Part shown: piece after piece, positions 53,963 through 64,000 of the stretch
How the letters are laid out: every line of letters begins with the position of its first letter
Numbering within the stretch: position 1 is the stretch's first letter
Assembly (NCBI GenBank): GCA_002005505.1
Contig: KV908512.1
Span: 242,733 to 306,732, forward strand
Source of the DNA: Botryococcus braunii
Taxonomy: Eukaryota; Chlorophyta; Trebouxiophyceae
Direction: 5' to 3'
DNA: 64,000 bases
Translations under genes and position numbers: made by a program
Notes under the pieces: generated by a model
Database searches by the model: none
The model's input: the letters and a program-made list of their open reading frames with translations, nothing else
Told to the model about the DNA's origin: nothing

Positions 53963-54456
53963 GACTGATACTTGTGCGAAGACAGCAAGTGTCTTGCGTG
54001 TGGCATAAGGCCGTCATAAGAACTGCCCAGCCAGCTAAGACAACTGATCACTCGCTCCGCTCGTGCTTGCAGGTAAGGCCGATTGGCCTAGTTAGACATG
54101 TTGGGACATGCATGGACAAGTTACTTGCTTACTATATGTAACTTAATTGTTGAACATCTGTATCTTCATCGGTTGCGGGTGTCATACCTATGAGTGAAGA
54201 TCAGGGAGACAAGTAACATACAAGATGTTTGTTAGCGTATGCAATAATTTATGTTATGGAGGCTCAATTGCATTAGCATAAGAAGACTCTAATTAATTTA
54301 TAAATGTAACAACTTGCCCAGCACTATCAATGACTGATACTTGTGTGAAGACAGCAAGTGTTTTGCGTGTGGCGTAACGCCGTCATAAGAAGTGCCCAGC
54401 CAACTAAGACAACTGATGACTCGCTCCGCTTGCAAGCAACAATTGTGCTTGCAGGT
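53963..54456. repeat. Diverged direct duplication, 368-bp period
   Basis: Copies at about 53963-54075 and 54331-54456 share gactgatacttgtg.gaagac, gccgtcataagaa.tgccca and gctaagacaactgat.actc with scattered substitutions. The second copy has a 14-nt insertion near its end. The middle part is AT-rich and featureless. Confidence 0.85.
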
Positions 54457-54520
54457 CTTCACACCATGACCTAAATATAACAAATCCCGACTTTTTTTCC
54501 CTCATTTTTTCAAAAAGGCG

Positions 54521-54602
54521 CCTTTTAAGTAGCTGCACTACTTTGGTTTTTGGCACTCGCCACATTGCAGAAGTTCACATTACAGTGTAGGCGTTCTGCT
54601 AG
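54521..54602. repeat. Short dispersed repeat shared with 1632-1770
   Basis: Same block order as at 1632-1770 but without the 60-nt middle. It directly precedes the spliced-looking copy described next. Confidence 0.6.
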
Positions 54603-54662
54603 TAAATGTCCCGCATTGTCACGTGTAGTGTTGGAGTTGATGTCCGTATTTGTAGAATAAGC

Positions 54663-54952
54663 ACCTGTTCGCAACCGTAAGTATCTGTCACATACTCAAG
54701 CATTCGCATCAGTTATGACGTCGTCCTCGTAACTGACCACCGCTGCCCACACGTGTATACACTTACACTTATGCAGCTCGCACTGTCTCAAAAGACAGAA
54801 AACAACAACCTCCGATATTCTCTCACGCAGCCCACATGCACAAGTATAGCATGATATCAGTGAGAGCAATACTCCGGCAGGTCTCAGACAGGTCGTTTAG
54901 TGTTCACACTCAAAGGACTCCAGGCAACTCAAAGATGAAGTTCCAACTGTCT
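54663..54952 (-). pseudogene. Intron-less copy of 54974-55475 (processed copy)
   Basis: 290 bp that match the exonic parts of 54974-55475 with three substitutions (gat/gac, gtcg/gtcc, gcaac/gccac) and lack both introns exactly at their GT and AG. The simplest origin is reverse transcription of a spliced RNA and insertion beside the source. Similarity stops within two bases of an AG on one side and a GT on the other side of the source, which suggests that the processed copy also holds parts of further exons. No poly(A) tail is visible. Confidence 0.75.
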
Positions 54953-54973
54953 CTTTACATGGTGTTGTTTATT

Positions 54974-55475
54974 ACCTGTTCGCAACCGTAAGTATCTGTC
55001 ACATACTCAAGCATTCGCATCAGTTATGACGTCGTCCTCGTAACTGACCACCTGTACGAGTCACGTACATTACTCTCTATCAGTATCATACTTACACCAG
55101 TAACTAAACAACACAATGTCTTCCATCAATGTACAATTTTATCAGGAGGTGTTCTTACCGCTGCCCACACGTGTATACACTTACACTTATGCAGCTCGCA
55201 CTGTCTCAAAAGACAGAAAACAACAACCTCCTGCACAGTACTGAATGTTATTCAGTCTTCACAACTAAATGACACTCAATAACACTTATGTTTTATCATG
55301 TACCAAGCACTGCCGATGCTCTAACCGAGTCTTACCGACATTCTCTCACGCAGCCCACATGCACAAGTATAGCATGATATCAGTGAGAGCAATACTCCGG
55401 CAGGTCTCAGACAGGTCCTTTAGTGTTCACACTCAAAGGACTCCAGGCCACTCAAAGATGAAGTTCCAACTGTCT
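54974..55475 (-). ncRNA. Intron-bearing transcribed locus, three exons
   Basis: On the minus strand, exons 55336-55475, 55159-55230 and 54974/8-55051 are separated by a 105-nt intron (55231-55335, GTAAGACTCG to CTGTGCAG) and a 107-nt intron (55052-55158, GTAAGAACAC to TCGTACAG). The intron-less neighbour proves these borders. Upstream of the first exon lies cctcag, and after the third acag comes GTAATAAAC, so more introns probably follow on both sides. A frame starting MSEVVVFCLLRQ spans the last junctions for about 40 codons, but the copy lacks this ATG. Coding status is unknown; ncRNA is used only as the nearest type. Confidence 0.6.
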
Positions 55476-55951
55476 GAGGACCACGCTGCCGACCTGCCCC
55501 TCCTAGCCTGATCGTGCGTTATGCACAATCGCAGATCACCGCTGACAAGTGTACTTTTTCACCACATCCTAAGTGTGTGAAGTACACTTGTCACACCCAC
55601 GAAGTACAGACTTATGCTGTAACTTATACACCTGTCCTACACGTGTACACTCACAATAGGATCTCCATCATGGTTCTTTGAACTTCACTGACTGAGATCT
55701 GTACTTGCGTGATAGGCTATGAACTCATGTCACCCACGGAGAACTTTCTCTCCAGGTCTCCTAGTATATAACGGCAATTTTTGTGTCCTGATGCAGGCGT
55801 TTTTCTTTTCACATCATATGTCCCTCTATTCACTTTATGTGACGTGTCCAAAACCAATGGTGTGAACGAGAGAGAGCTCCCATACTTACGTATACGTATC
55901 TCCGCACAAGCAGATCCGTACCTTATGTTATCTCTCTCCCAAGACACAACA

Positions 55952-55967
55952 ATACTTCCCCTTTTGG
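55952..55967 (-). promoter_or_regulatory. C2 polypurine tract
   Basis: On the element strand CCAAAAGGGGAAGTAT precedes the LTR start TGTTGTGTC, matching the position and style of the copia A tract. Confidence 0.65.
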
Positions 55968-56065
55968 ACACTCACTTATAAAGTTCAATGTCTGTTCATT
56001 ACTAATTGAGTTTTGTTTTGTACAGTCAGAAGTCCATTACTCTCCTTCTCTCTCATTCTCACCCG

Positions 56066-57892
56066 TTACACCATTCCCATCCTAAGGCTGTCCCTGTGCT
56101 TCAAGAAGGACGGGCTGTTCAATGGTTTTGTGAACAGATCCGCCACATTCTCATCGGTGGCCACATACTCAGGCAGAATTTGACCCCATGCAACCTTCTC
56201 ACGAGCCTGATGATAACACACACTTATGTGCTTTGTGTATTTTGACAGCACATGATTCTGCAGGTTAGCGATGCAGCCCATGTTATCCATCATGAGCTTC
56301 ACCCCTCTCACTACTCTTCCCAACTCCCCCAGCAAGCTACCAAGCCACACTCCCTCTTTGATTGCATGGCTTGCAGCTATATACTCCGCCTCCACCGTAG
56401 ATGTGGCGACGGACTGCTGTTTCTTGCTTCCCCAAGAGACTGCACCTCCATTCAACATGAACACAAATCCCGTTGTGGATTTCCGTGTATCCATGTCTCC
56501 TGCAAAATCGGAATCAACATACCCTTCAAGGGTCTGCTGCCCAGTGCCCCCATATACCAGCCCCATCTCCTTAGTACCAAGAAGATAACTTACAACTCTC
56601 AGTCCTGCCTTGTAATGAGCAGTTGTGGGAGCTGCACGGTAGCGCGCCAGCAAGCTGACAGCTTGCGAGATATCTGGACGCGTGGTATTTGCCAAATACT
56701 GCAGCGAGCCGATAAGCTCTAGATACCTATTACCATCAGGCAGTTTAGAACCTGACCCCACCACCTCCTCAGCCACCTCACCCTGTGGCTGCTCCGTTGC
56801 CACAAAGCTCTTACACATGGGTGTATTGTACACCCGTCCCCCTTCCTCAATCCCAAAGGACTGTGCCAAGTCCCGAATTTTCTGAGTGTTAGTGATCACT
56901 AACACTCCCTTCTCTCTATCTCTCTTCACTTCGCTTCCCAGAAAATTCTTGACTTCCCCCAAGTCATGAATTTTGAACCTACTCTTAAGCTCACACTTGA
57001 TCTCCTGCACACGAGTATCATCCTTACTGATTATCAGTAAGTCATCCACATACGTGACAATAAACACACGTGCTTCCCCTATTCCCGCATTGATGAATAA
57101 TCCGGGATCACTCAAGCATGGCTTAAAACCCATTTCTCCCAAGTCCCTTGTCAACCTCTTGTGCCAGGCCCTGGGTGCCTGTTTCAGGCCGTACAAAGCT
57201 TTCTTCAGGCGGTACACTTCCTTCTTGTTTCCATTAAAAAACCCTGGAGGCTGTGACACGTACACTTCCTCCTCGAGCTCTCCATTCAAGAAGGCAGTTT
57301 TGATGTCAACTTGATGAATGGACATATTTTCAGTCGCTGCAATGTTCAACAGCACCCGTCTACAAGCATGCGTGCTCACAGGAGCGAAAGTTTGGTCACA
57401 GTCAATACCCTCAACCTGACGGCATCCCTGTGCGACCAGTCTTGCCTTGAATCGGACCACATCCCCAAATTCATCAGTTTTAAGTGCAAACACCCAGATG
57501 AGAGGAATGACTTTTGCACCTTCAGGCCTATTTACAACCTCAAATGTGTCACACTCTTCAATCGCGTCCAGTTCCTCTTGCATAGCCTGTTTCCAATACT
57601 CCTTTTGAGGGCTAGACATAGCTTCCCCAATGTGCTTGGGGATGACCAAATCTGCAGCGCTCATTTTCTCTTCCCCGCCCCTTTCAATCACAGCAGCATG
57701 TACCCGTACACTTGTTGCATTTGCACCAGGCACAAACCTGTCAGGTGGAGCCACGCTTGCTCTCAGATCATATCTTCCCCCACCCCTTCTTTCTTCTTCC
57801 CCGGCAGAATCAATTTCTACATCGTGTCGACATCGGACGTCCGGGGTCATCGTCTTGACCATCCGCCCTATCAACTCTGTCATCCTCCTCAC
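56066..57892 (-). pseudogene. C2 RT-RNase H
   Basis: Frame-shifted relative to the upstream Gag-integrase frame; the switch lies in the 57810-57892 overlap. RT blocks are LIWVFALKTDEFGDVVRFK, HQVDIKTAFLNGELEEEVYV and YVDD (VTYVDDLLIISK). RNase H has EGYVDSDFAGD, MDNMGCIANLQN and the closing TKPLNSP. Similar in architecture to copia A/B but clearly a different family. Confidence 0.92.
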
Positions 57893-60407
57893 TCTGGTTC
57901 ACTTCTTCCCTTTCTTCATCCTCCTCACTCATTTGCTGGTCAGCTTCAGCCGGTGGCAGTTGTTGAAGAAGTCCTCGGGCTCGCAGTAACGCATCCCTGA
58001 GATTGCCGACATGTAACGCCGGCTCTACCGCCAGCTGCCTTGGAACATCAACAACTCTCTCTTGTACTTCTTCCACCAACTCCACATCATCATCATCAGA
58101 CACAAACAGACCCTGTACATCCTTCTCTCTGTGCTCTCCCTCTGGAGAGGCCACTGAATACCCTAGTTCGTCTTCTACGAACCGCACATCTTTGCTCACA
58201 ACAATTTTTCCTTTCACCAGCACCCGGTACGCCTTTGACCCTTGTGCGTACCCCACGAACATGCCAGCAACAGAGCGGGGACCCAACGCTGTCAGCTGCC
58301 GTTCTGGCAGCCTAACATATGCAAGACAACCCCAGATCTTGAAGTACTTGCACGTAGGTTTCCCTCCATAAAACAGCTCATTGGGACATGCATTCTTGCC
58401 CCTTACTGCACTGAAGTTTAACAAATAAACAACCGTGCGAACTGCTTCAGGCCACAGCTCAGGCCCTGCTTCAGCATCAAAAAGCAAAGCCCTCACTCTT
58501 TCCTTGATTACTCTGTTAATTCTCTCAACCTTTCCATTCTGCTCGGGCGTATAAGGAGCGCTTGTTTGATGCGTTATCCCTTTACGTGAGAAAAACTGAG
58601 ACAGGTCACTGTTTACAAATTCAGTTCCCCTATCAGTCCTCACAGTACCCACTTTACATTTGGTGGATACTTCCCATTTCAGAAGGATTTCTTGGACAAG
58701 CTGGCCTACCTCAGCCTTGGAGCTGAACGATCGAGCTTCACACTTGTGCGAGAAGTCGTCTAGCAGGACCAGCAAGTACCGCTCTCCACCCAGCCCAACA
58801 ACTGGCATCTCCCCCATGACGTCCATGTGGACAAGCTGCAGTCTCTCTGTAGACTCTGCACCCATGGAGGTAGGCAGTGGAGTCTTACTCTGCTTCCCCC
58901 GAATGCACGCATCACAATGAGTAACGACTTTCTCAATTTCTGCAGTGCTGCCCTTCAGATCATTCAGAAAATTATCTCTCATCATCCGTGACATGCACAC
59001 AATGCCAGGGTGACCCAATCTTCTGTGCCATATCTCTGTTTCGTCTTTAGTAGTGACCAAAGAGGCTGCTGCCCCTCCCCAAGCACACAACCGCTGATTA
59101 CTTGAGAGGAAATACAGTCGCCCTATTGACACAATTTCACACTCAAATCCACTCTTTTCTGCCGAAACATTGACATATTCACCCCTTTCATTGACTGAAA
59201 ATTTGCAACCATCATTCACAGCCGCAGACACTGAAAACAAATTATCAGTGGCTGTTGGAACATACTCAACTTGTGTCAACAATATGCTCCCACCACCTTT
59301 CACCGACAGTACTACATTTCCTTGTGCTTTTCTTAATGCGCTTCCATCACTTGCAGCCAAACACAACGGCTTGGCAACATCATATGCCACCACATTTGAC
59401 ATAAGACGAATATCATTGCAGATATGATTAGTGGCTCCTGTATCCACCAACCATTGGCCTTCTACGCCATCATGCATACCTGCAGTGGCCATGCCTGCAC
59501 GAGTCCCTTGTGAATTACCTCCTTCTTGTTTTGCCAGTGCTGGACAATCAGCTCTCTTGTGTCCCACTTGATGGCAGTTGTAGCAGGTCCCACGAAATGG
59601 CCTTCCCTCATATCGTCCGGATGGCTCCTTCTTGGCTGTTGCGGCCCTCGGTACGCGTGGAACTTTATCATTGAACCCGATGGACTCTGCCACTGCGCGG
59701 ATGGCCGTCAACGTCCCCTCCACACCCACTGTTGCTGTGGATGCCGTCAGTGATGCCTTGTGGGCATCAAACTGATAGGGCAGGCACTTTAAAACTGATT
59801 TCTTCAGCTTGGCAGTAGTGATGGGCATGGCATTGGTGGACAGACGCTTCGCAAGGAGTTGCTTGCGGCTGACGTACTCCTCCAATGACATTTCATTTCC
59901 CATAATCTCATTGTCAAGCAACTCCAGCCACTCATCATTTATGTCCAAATTGGCTCCACCCTCAAACTGACTAATAATCCATTTCAGGGCAACATGAGCA
60001 GATTCCATAAATGCCACCTTTTGTGCCCACACTTCTGGAATCTTCTGAAGTAACAAGTGAAGAGCTACCGCATCGCCCTTAGTCCCGGGCATGTGTGTCT
60101 TCAGACACTGCCACACATTTTTACTCACAGCACAGTGAACAACACTCTGTCTCCAGATGTCCAAGGAGAAACCAAGCCTGTCAAGTGTAGCAGTCACTTG
60201 CAAGCTTGAATTTACCGGACTCGTGGTGTCTTCGCTCCCTGACGTGCTCACGGGCCCTGAATCACGTGCTTGAACCCCGTCTGCTGTGCCACTTCCTCCC
60301 ACGTCAATCTCTCCAGTGTGTCCCCCCCCAATGTTGACTCCCTCAGTTTGTAATACTCGGGATGCATTAACAACGGGTCCAGCCTGTGATCCTCCACCAG
60401 TGTCCAT
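57810..60407 (-). CDS. C2 Gag-protease-integrase
   Basis: 865 codons. Gag (UBN2-like, about aa 70-270) is followed by a zinc knuckle CYNCHQVGHKRADC at about aa 290 and protease LVDTGATNHI at about aa 335. Integrase has its HHCC region (HRRLGHPG, CDACIRGK) and a full D-D-E core (HMDVMGEM, VRTDRGTEF, EQNGKVERIN). An acidic tail (SDDDDVELVEE, EEDDRVDRADG) leads to a stop where the frame should continue to RT. One +/-1 frameshift in this tail breaks an otherwise complete polyprotein. Confidence 0.92.
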   Translation of the reverse strand: MDTGGGSQAGPVVNASRVLQTEGVNIGGGHTGEIDVGGSGTADGVQARDSGPVSTSGSEDTTSPVNSSLQVTATLDRLGFSLDIWRQSVVHCAVSKNVWQCLKTHMPGTKGDAVALHLLLQKIPEVWAQKVAFMESAHVALKWIISQFEGGANLDINDEWLELLDNEIMGNEMSLEEYVSRKQLLAKRLSTNAMPITTAKLKKSVLKCLPYQFDAHKASLTASTATVGVEGTLTAIRAVAESIGFNDKVPRVPRAATAKKEPSGRYEGRPFRGTCYNCHQVGHKRADCPALAKQEGGNSQGTRAGMATAGMHDGVEGQWLVDTGATNHICNDIRLMSNVVAYDVAKPLCLAASDGSALRKAQGNVVLSVKGGGSILLTQVEYVPTATDNLFSVSAAVNDGCKFSVNERGEYVNVSAEKSGFECEIVSIGRLYFLSSNQRLCAWGGAAASLVTTKDETEIWHRRLGHPGIVCMSRMMRDNFLNDLKGSTAEIEKVVTHCDACIRGKQSKTPLPTSMGAESTERLQLVHMDVMGEMPVVGLGGERYLLVLLDDFSHKCEARSFSSKAEVGQLVQEILLKWEVSTKCKVGTVRTDRGTEFVNSDLSQFFSRKGITHQTSAPYTPEQNGKVERINRVIKERVRALLFDAEAGPELWPEAVRTVVYLLNFSAVRGKNACPNELFYGGKPTCKYFKIWGCLAYVRLPERQLTALGPRSVAGMFVGYAQGSKAYRVLVKGKIVVSKDVRFVEDELGYSVASPEGEHREKDVQGLFVSDDDDVELVEEVQERVVDVPRQLAVEPALHVGNLRDALLRARGLLQQLPPAEADQQMSEEDEEREEVNQSEEDDRVDRADGQDDDPGRPMSTRCRN

Positions 60408-60486
60408 GATGGAAGTCTATCAAACAGAAACGTTGAAAAGTTGGACCAAACGCGGAACTGGTACTGTACTATACACTAGTGGAAAA

Positions 60487-61095
60487 GATTTTGTCCCAAA
60501 AAGGTCCCAAAAAGGCCCCAAAAGAGGTGTTTTGGGACCCCCATGGGAAAGATTTGGGACCCCTTGGGACTCGTATGGGAGCATTTTGGGAACTAACTTT
60601 TTGGGACTTTCCCATTGAGTGGCATTTATGGGAGTTTTACGGGAAGCTTTTGGGACTCTTTTGGGAGCACTTTTGGGAGAGTTATGGGAGAATTTCGCAT
60701 AATTTTGGGATGTCCCAAAAAAAGGTGCATTTTTGGGAAGGTCCCAAAAGCATTGTTTTGGGACTCGTTTGGGAAGACGTTGGGAACATCCCAAAACACT
60801 AAGATTTTGGGAATGGATTGGGCTGTTTTTTGGGAAAGTCCCATAAAGTCAGAATTGGGAGTGGTTTGGGAGGGAGTTGGGAACTTCCCAAAATAAAAAA
60901 TTTAGGGACTTGGTTGGGCAGTTATTTGGGATAGTCCCAAACGTTCTATTATGGGAAAGGTTTGGGAGGTGATTGGGAACTTCCCAAATTTCCCATATTT
61001 TGGGAGTGGGTTGGTCTGCTGTTTGGGATAGTCCCAAAACCAATGACTTGGGACAGGTTTGGGAGGAAGTTGGGAACTCCCATACAACAGAACTT
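60487..61095. repeat. 97-bp tandem array of GGGA/TCCCA hairpin motifs
   Basis: The plus strand carries TTGGGA or TTTGGGA about every 12-20 nt, with mini-palindromes ttgggaacttcccaaa and ttgggatagtcccaaa in alternation. Best-preserved ttgggaac anchors fall near 60780, 60877, 60973 and 61070, a period of 96-97 bp. Left of 60690 the array is more degenerate. Closely spaced GGG runs (gggagggagttggg) could form G-quadruplexes. Confidence 0.88.
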
Positions 61096-62203
61096 GGGAT
61101 TCCAATCCCATACACATTCTGTTACTAGGAGAGGCAGTTATCCACTTATTATCCACAACATTATAATGACTAACAAACAATGAGATGCTTGACTTGGAAC
61201 ATCGTGAGATGGCGCAACATTGGTCCAAGTGCTCAATTACATCTGAAAGCTGCCAAACGCACTGGACTGACACCCTAGTCCAACATGTACGTTGAACTGA
61301 CGCAAACCTAATAAGCGTTAACAAGACTACTGAATACATATACCAATACTGCAAAAGCACAGTACACAAACACACAAGGGTTTGCTGCACATGCTGCATG
61401 CACCTAAGGCTTATATCAAGAAGCGTCTTAATTGCAAAATGCTTGAAGCCAATGTAGTTGCTTGATGACATGTCAGCATGCATGCCCATATGCTTGATCA
61501 AAACTGGCAAAAACAAACCATCTACTGGAAGAATGGATGACTTTTTCAAATCGCTTCCCTGGATTGCCTTTGCAGCAAAGGGATGCATCATGAAGACATG
61601 CACATGCATGTCTTCTGGTAGTATATATACGTCTGTATTGGCGAGGTCCCCAAGTCAGGTGCAGCACGTGCAAGTGTCATGTAAAGCAAACCGCCTGCAG
61701 AGCAATTGCAACCCACGTCAGTGTCAACTTACTGTGCTGTCATCGGAATACACACATCAGTGACCAGACATAATCCTATAGGATGCGCTGCGCATGGGCG
61801 TGTGCATCAACATTTACACACATTTAGCCGCTCATGCGCAACGCCTTTACCCGTTGCGAAGTGTATTGCAGGCCCAGCCTATAGGCCTAGCTAGGATGCA
61901 ACCTAAACCTTAAGAGCCTTTTTTGTTCATGCTGAAAGGTTCGGTTCGACCCTTCCGGTACAGTGCCAGCAAAAATGAAGAAAACGAGGGCCGCTATATT
62001 AACATGGAGACAATTGGACCTTGCAAGGGCCCCTGGCGCCGGCCGGGTTTCCCCGGGGCTCACCAGCAAAGTAGGAAAACCGCAGCATACACACCCGCGT
62101 GCGCGCACTCAGTCGAGGCCAGTCCCTAAGTCCAGCCTTTGGGGGTAGGCATAGGGACCAGTTGGTTGCAAACCCTCCCACTACTACAACAGAGGAAACC
62201 CTA
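61096..62203. other. No gene recognised
   Basis: A 235-codon minus frame (60902-61609) overlaps the array and has no domain; it is treated as chance. Nothing else is supported. Confidence 0.45.
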
Positions 62204-62209
62204 AGCGCG

Positions 62210-62288
<79 letters not shown>

Positions 62289-62308
62289 GCACGCACACAC
62301 GCACACAC
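62204..62308. repeat. (GC)n then (CA)n array
   Basis: Six GC/CG units lead into a pure CA run to about 62284, then CGCA variants. It lies downstream (minus sense) of the candidate exon at 62381-62520. Confidence 0.96.
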
Positions 62309-62380
62309 AACTTCTGTGATACAGACTGATGTGAACAATGAAGTAGGCATGATAGAAAGGCATAATGAAACATGACTTAC

Positions 62381-62520
62381 CTTCCCCTTGCCCTGCTGCG
62401 GAGGCTCATTATCAAGGAACCCTTGATGAACCTTGGCCTCGTCCCCGCTTTGCTGGCCTGTGCTGGCTGCGAGGACTTGTTTCAGTGTCCTCATCACCTG
62501 CTTCATCCTCATCAGCTACC
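62381..62520 (-). CDS. Candidate minus-strand exon
   Basis: Minus strand: acceptor ttggtcctgcag before, donor GTAAGTCATG after. One frame reads ADEDEAGDEDTETSPRSQ then PAKRGRGQG (acidic then basic, nuclear-like) with a stop inside. Another stays open to the donor (MKQVMRTLKQVLAAS, ending PPQQGKGK). Splice signals are good, but no partner exon was identified. Confidence 0.3.
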
Positions 62521-62891
62521 CTGCAGGACCAAGCCGCTATAAAATGGCATTTCAAAAACGTACATAGCCATATATGACAGACTTCTTAATTCAAGGCACG
62601 TCATGATGATGATCATTTCATGTCAGGTCAGCTAGGATATTGGATAGCTGAGCACAAGTGGAGTATAAATCTGAGCACCTGCAGCTAATGCGTAACTCAT
62701 CCCATCTAATAAGACTCCGCCTCCTCTCCATGGGGGATGGGGGATCCCCCACCCCCATGTGTCGTCCTTAAATTCCCCTGCCAAAGCCGTGGCAATATTT
62801 TGGGAACAACTCATCAGTGGTTCACCAAACATTCCCACGAGTGTGGCAGGGTTCATGACACTTGAGACTCATGTATCTCATGAAAAGGTAA

Positions 62892-62966
62892 ATAATTACA
62901 TCAATCCAGCCCAGTGGGCATGATGAGATGCAGACGGATAAACCAACCTTATGTGAGGACCTAGTT
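62892..62966 (-). mobile_element. LINE 3'-end fragment
   Basis: About 75 bp match the 3' UTR end of the LINE at 16283-16355 (aattacatcaa/tccagccca, gggcatgatgagatg, ctagtt). The simple tail here is different (ttatttacc on the element strand). A severely 5'-truncated copy of the same family. Confidence 0.75.
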
Positions 62967-63049
62967 TTAATAGTCCTATGCTGTAACATTGATAAAATAC
63001 TGAAAACTGCACCAGGCCCCAGGCCATGGTACATAACCGGACCAGAATT

Positions 63050-63514
63050 TACCTAACTGGTAGCAGGCCCAGTTGGGCGACACAGATCTTAGGGAAGTGG
63101 TGCACAGACCTTATCAGCGGGAGGCAAGCTATCTTTGACAGACTCAAGGGAGACGAAACTCCAATGCTGCTTGGCGAGCTTATATGTACACATTGCCTTT
63201 GCCGTGCTGCCTTCTTATTCTGTTCCTCCCAAGAAAACTGAGCGTCCGAGACGTGCCCCATTTCCTGGCAGCAGAAGGCACGGGGGTGTCAATAAACTTG
63301 CAAGGTTTGATGCATATGCTGTGCACGGGCATGACCACCGCAACACTCCACGAAACTTTGCAAAGGCAGCTGCAAAGTCAGAGGCAACTGCAGTCAATGC
63401 AGCAATGAGGCACACGCAGAGACGCACGCAAGAGCGCATGCACGCACCCACCCACACTCACACGTGCGCGTGCGCTCACACATACACACGCTCATGCACA
63501 CACAGATCTGTCTA

Positions 63515-63551
<37 letters not shown>

Positions 63552-63558
63552 ACCCACA

Positions 63559-63599
<41 letters not shown>

Positions 63600-63756
63600 A
63601 TGCAGACACACACACAGACACATGTGGCACGGAGACACCACTGCATTCCTGATACTAGCAAGGAGAAAGGTTGGGCAACACAGATCTTAATGAGGGGGGG
63701 GGGGGGGAGGGGAGGACCTTCTCGGCGGGAGGGGGCCCTTTGCCTTTGGGGAGACG
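63050..63756. repeat. Diverged ~105-bp direct repeats around a CA array
   Basis: 63050-63160 and 63650-63756 share gttgggc.acacagatctta, acctt.tc.gcgggagg and ggagacg. The CA array (63516-63594, with short interruptions) and a poly-G tract lie between or within them. Confidence 0.65.
63516..63594. repeat. (CA)n array
   Basis: CA run with a few AG/CC interruptions. Confidence 0.95.
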
Positions 63757-63848
63757 TTTGGGACTGGTTGCTTTTTTGGCAGGCTTTGTTGCAGTGTTCA
63801 CCCTCTGGCAAAACAATTTGGACTGTCCGACACTGCTGCTTACCTAGC

Positions 63849-63966
63849 ATGTGTTGACCAGGGCTAAAGTGTTACACAGACGACTCCAGACTTGTACATA
63901 ATATGTGTTGACCAGGGCCAAAGTGTTACACAGACGCCTTGACCTGCAGGCTCCAGACCTGTAGCT
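63849..63966. repeat. Two-copy tandem duplication
   Basis: atgtgttgaccagggc.aaag, tgttacacagacg and ctccagac.tgta occur twice. The second copy has a 14-nt insertion (ccttgacctgcagg). Confidence 0.9.
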
Positions 63967-64000
63967 ATTTTCCCAGTAAAGGCATACAGTTGAGTCCAAA

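Larger units (their letters stand above)
55550..60407 (-). mobile_element. Ty1/copia element C2, 5' end missing
   Basis: Complete coding part on the minus strand. The 3' LTR ends (plus strand) at 55951 in gacacaaca, next to a polypurine tract. Its inner text resembles the copia A LTR end (caaca). The left limit of the LTR is unknown; 55550 is a guess from weak similarity (actcacaatag). At the right, no LTR copy or PBS follows the gag start. Instead a GGGA-rich tandem array begins about 80 nt away, so the 5' LTR was deleted or replaced. Confidence 0.75.

Noticed and set aside
60902..61609. 235-codon minus-strand frame
   Set aside because: It runs into the GGGA array, has no recognisable motif and an odd Cys-rich composition; most likely chance.

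Overview
This is a 64-kb window of nuclear DNA from a eukaryote. It has introns with GT/AG borders, very abundant (CA/TG)n and (CT/GA)n arrays, and several families of retrotransposons; no bacterial operons, CRISPR arrays or rRNA genes were seen. A green-lineage alga is the best guess. The copia primer site matches the anticodon arm of a plant-type initiator tRNA-Met, one gypsy element is a chromodomain chromovirus, and the one likely host gene encodes a secreted protein with a proline-rich linker. Dinucleotide-rich prasinophyte or streptophyte algal genomes fit, but the species cannot be fixed from sequence alone.

Layout. 0-4.3 kb: a diverged dispersed repeat beside a CA array, then a decayed LINE endonuclease/RT relic containing two unusual palindromic structures. 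4.3-13.3 kb (+): a probable multi-exon gene for a secreted protein. Its exons are short and phase-compatible, and nearly every modelled intron holds a dinucleotide array. 13.6-16.2 kb: several degenerate tandem repeats and a long palindrome. 16.3-18.3 kb (-): a 5'-truncated LINE whose RT frame is still open. 18.3-21.7 kb: mostly featureless, ending in a second copy of the first dispersed repeat.

21.87-41.86 kb: a Ty3/gypsy chromovirus (G1, + strand, TSD GAACT, LTRs 217 and 203 bp). Two nearly identical 7.01-kb Ty1/copia elements (A and B, - strand, 694-bp LTRs) sit inside it. A lies in the G1 pol gene with TSD ATTTG; B lies in a poly-G tract behind the chromodomain. B has one uninterrupted 1737-codon gag-pol. 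A differs mainly by two 1-nt homopolymer losses. G1 is dead: protease and the N-terminal part of RT are deleted, and the integrase catalytic Glu is Lys.

43.5-54.0 kb: a second gypsy element (G2, - strand) with the order Gag-protease-[Dam-like methyltransferase domain]-RT-RNase H-[PHD finger]-integrase, bounded by 604-bp direct repeats. One of these repeats carries a 753-bp CACTA-type non-autonomous DNA transposon. 54.6-55.5 kb (-): two adjacent 290-bp copies of a transcribed-looking sequence, one with two GT-AG introns and the other lacking both exactly, so probably a processed copy beside its source. 55.9-60.4 kb (-): a third copia element (C2) with a frameshift and no recognisable 5' LTR, followed by a 97-bp-period array rich in GGGA and TCCCA motifs. 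61.1-64 kb: CA arrays, small duplications, a LINE 3'-end fragment and one candidate minus-strand exon.
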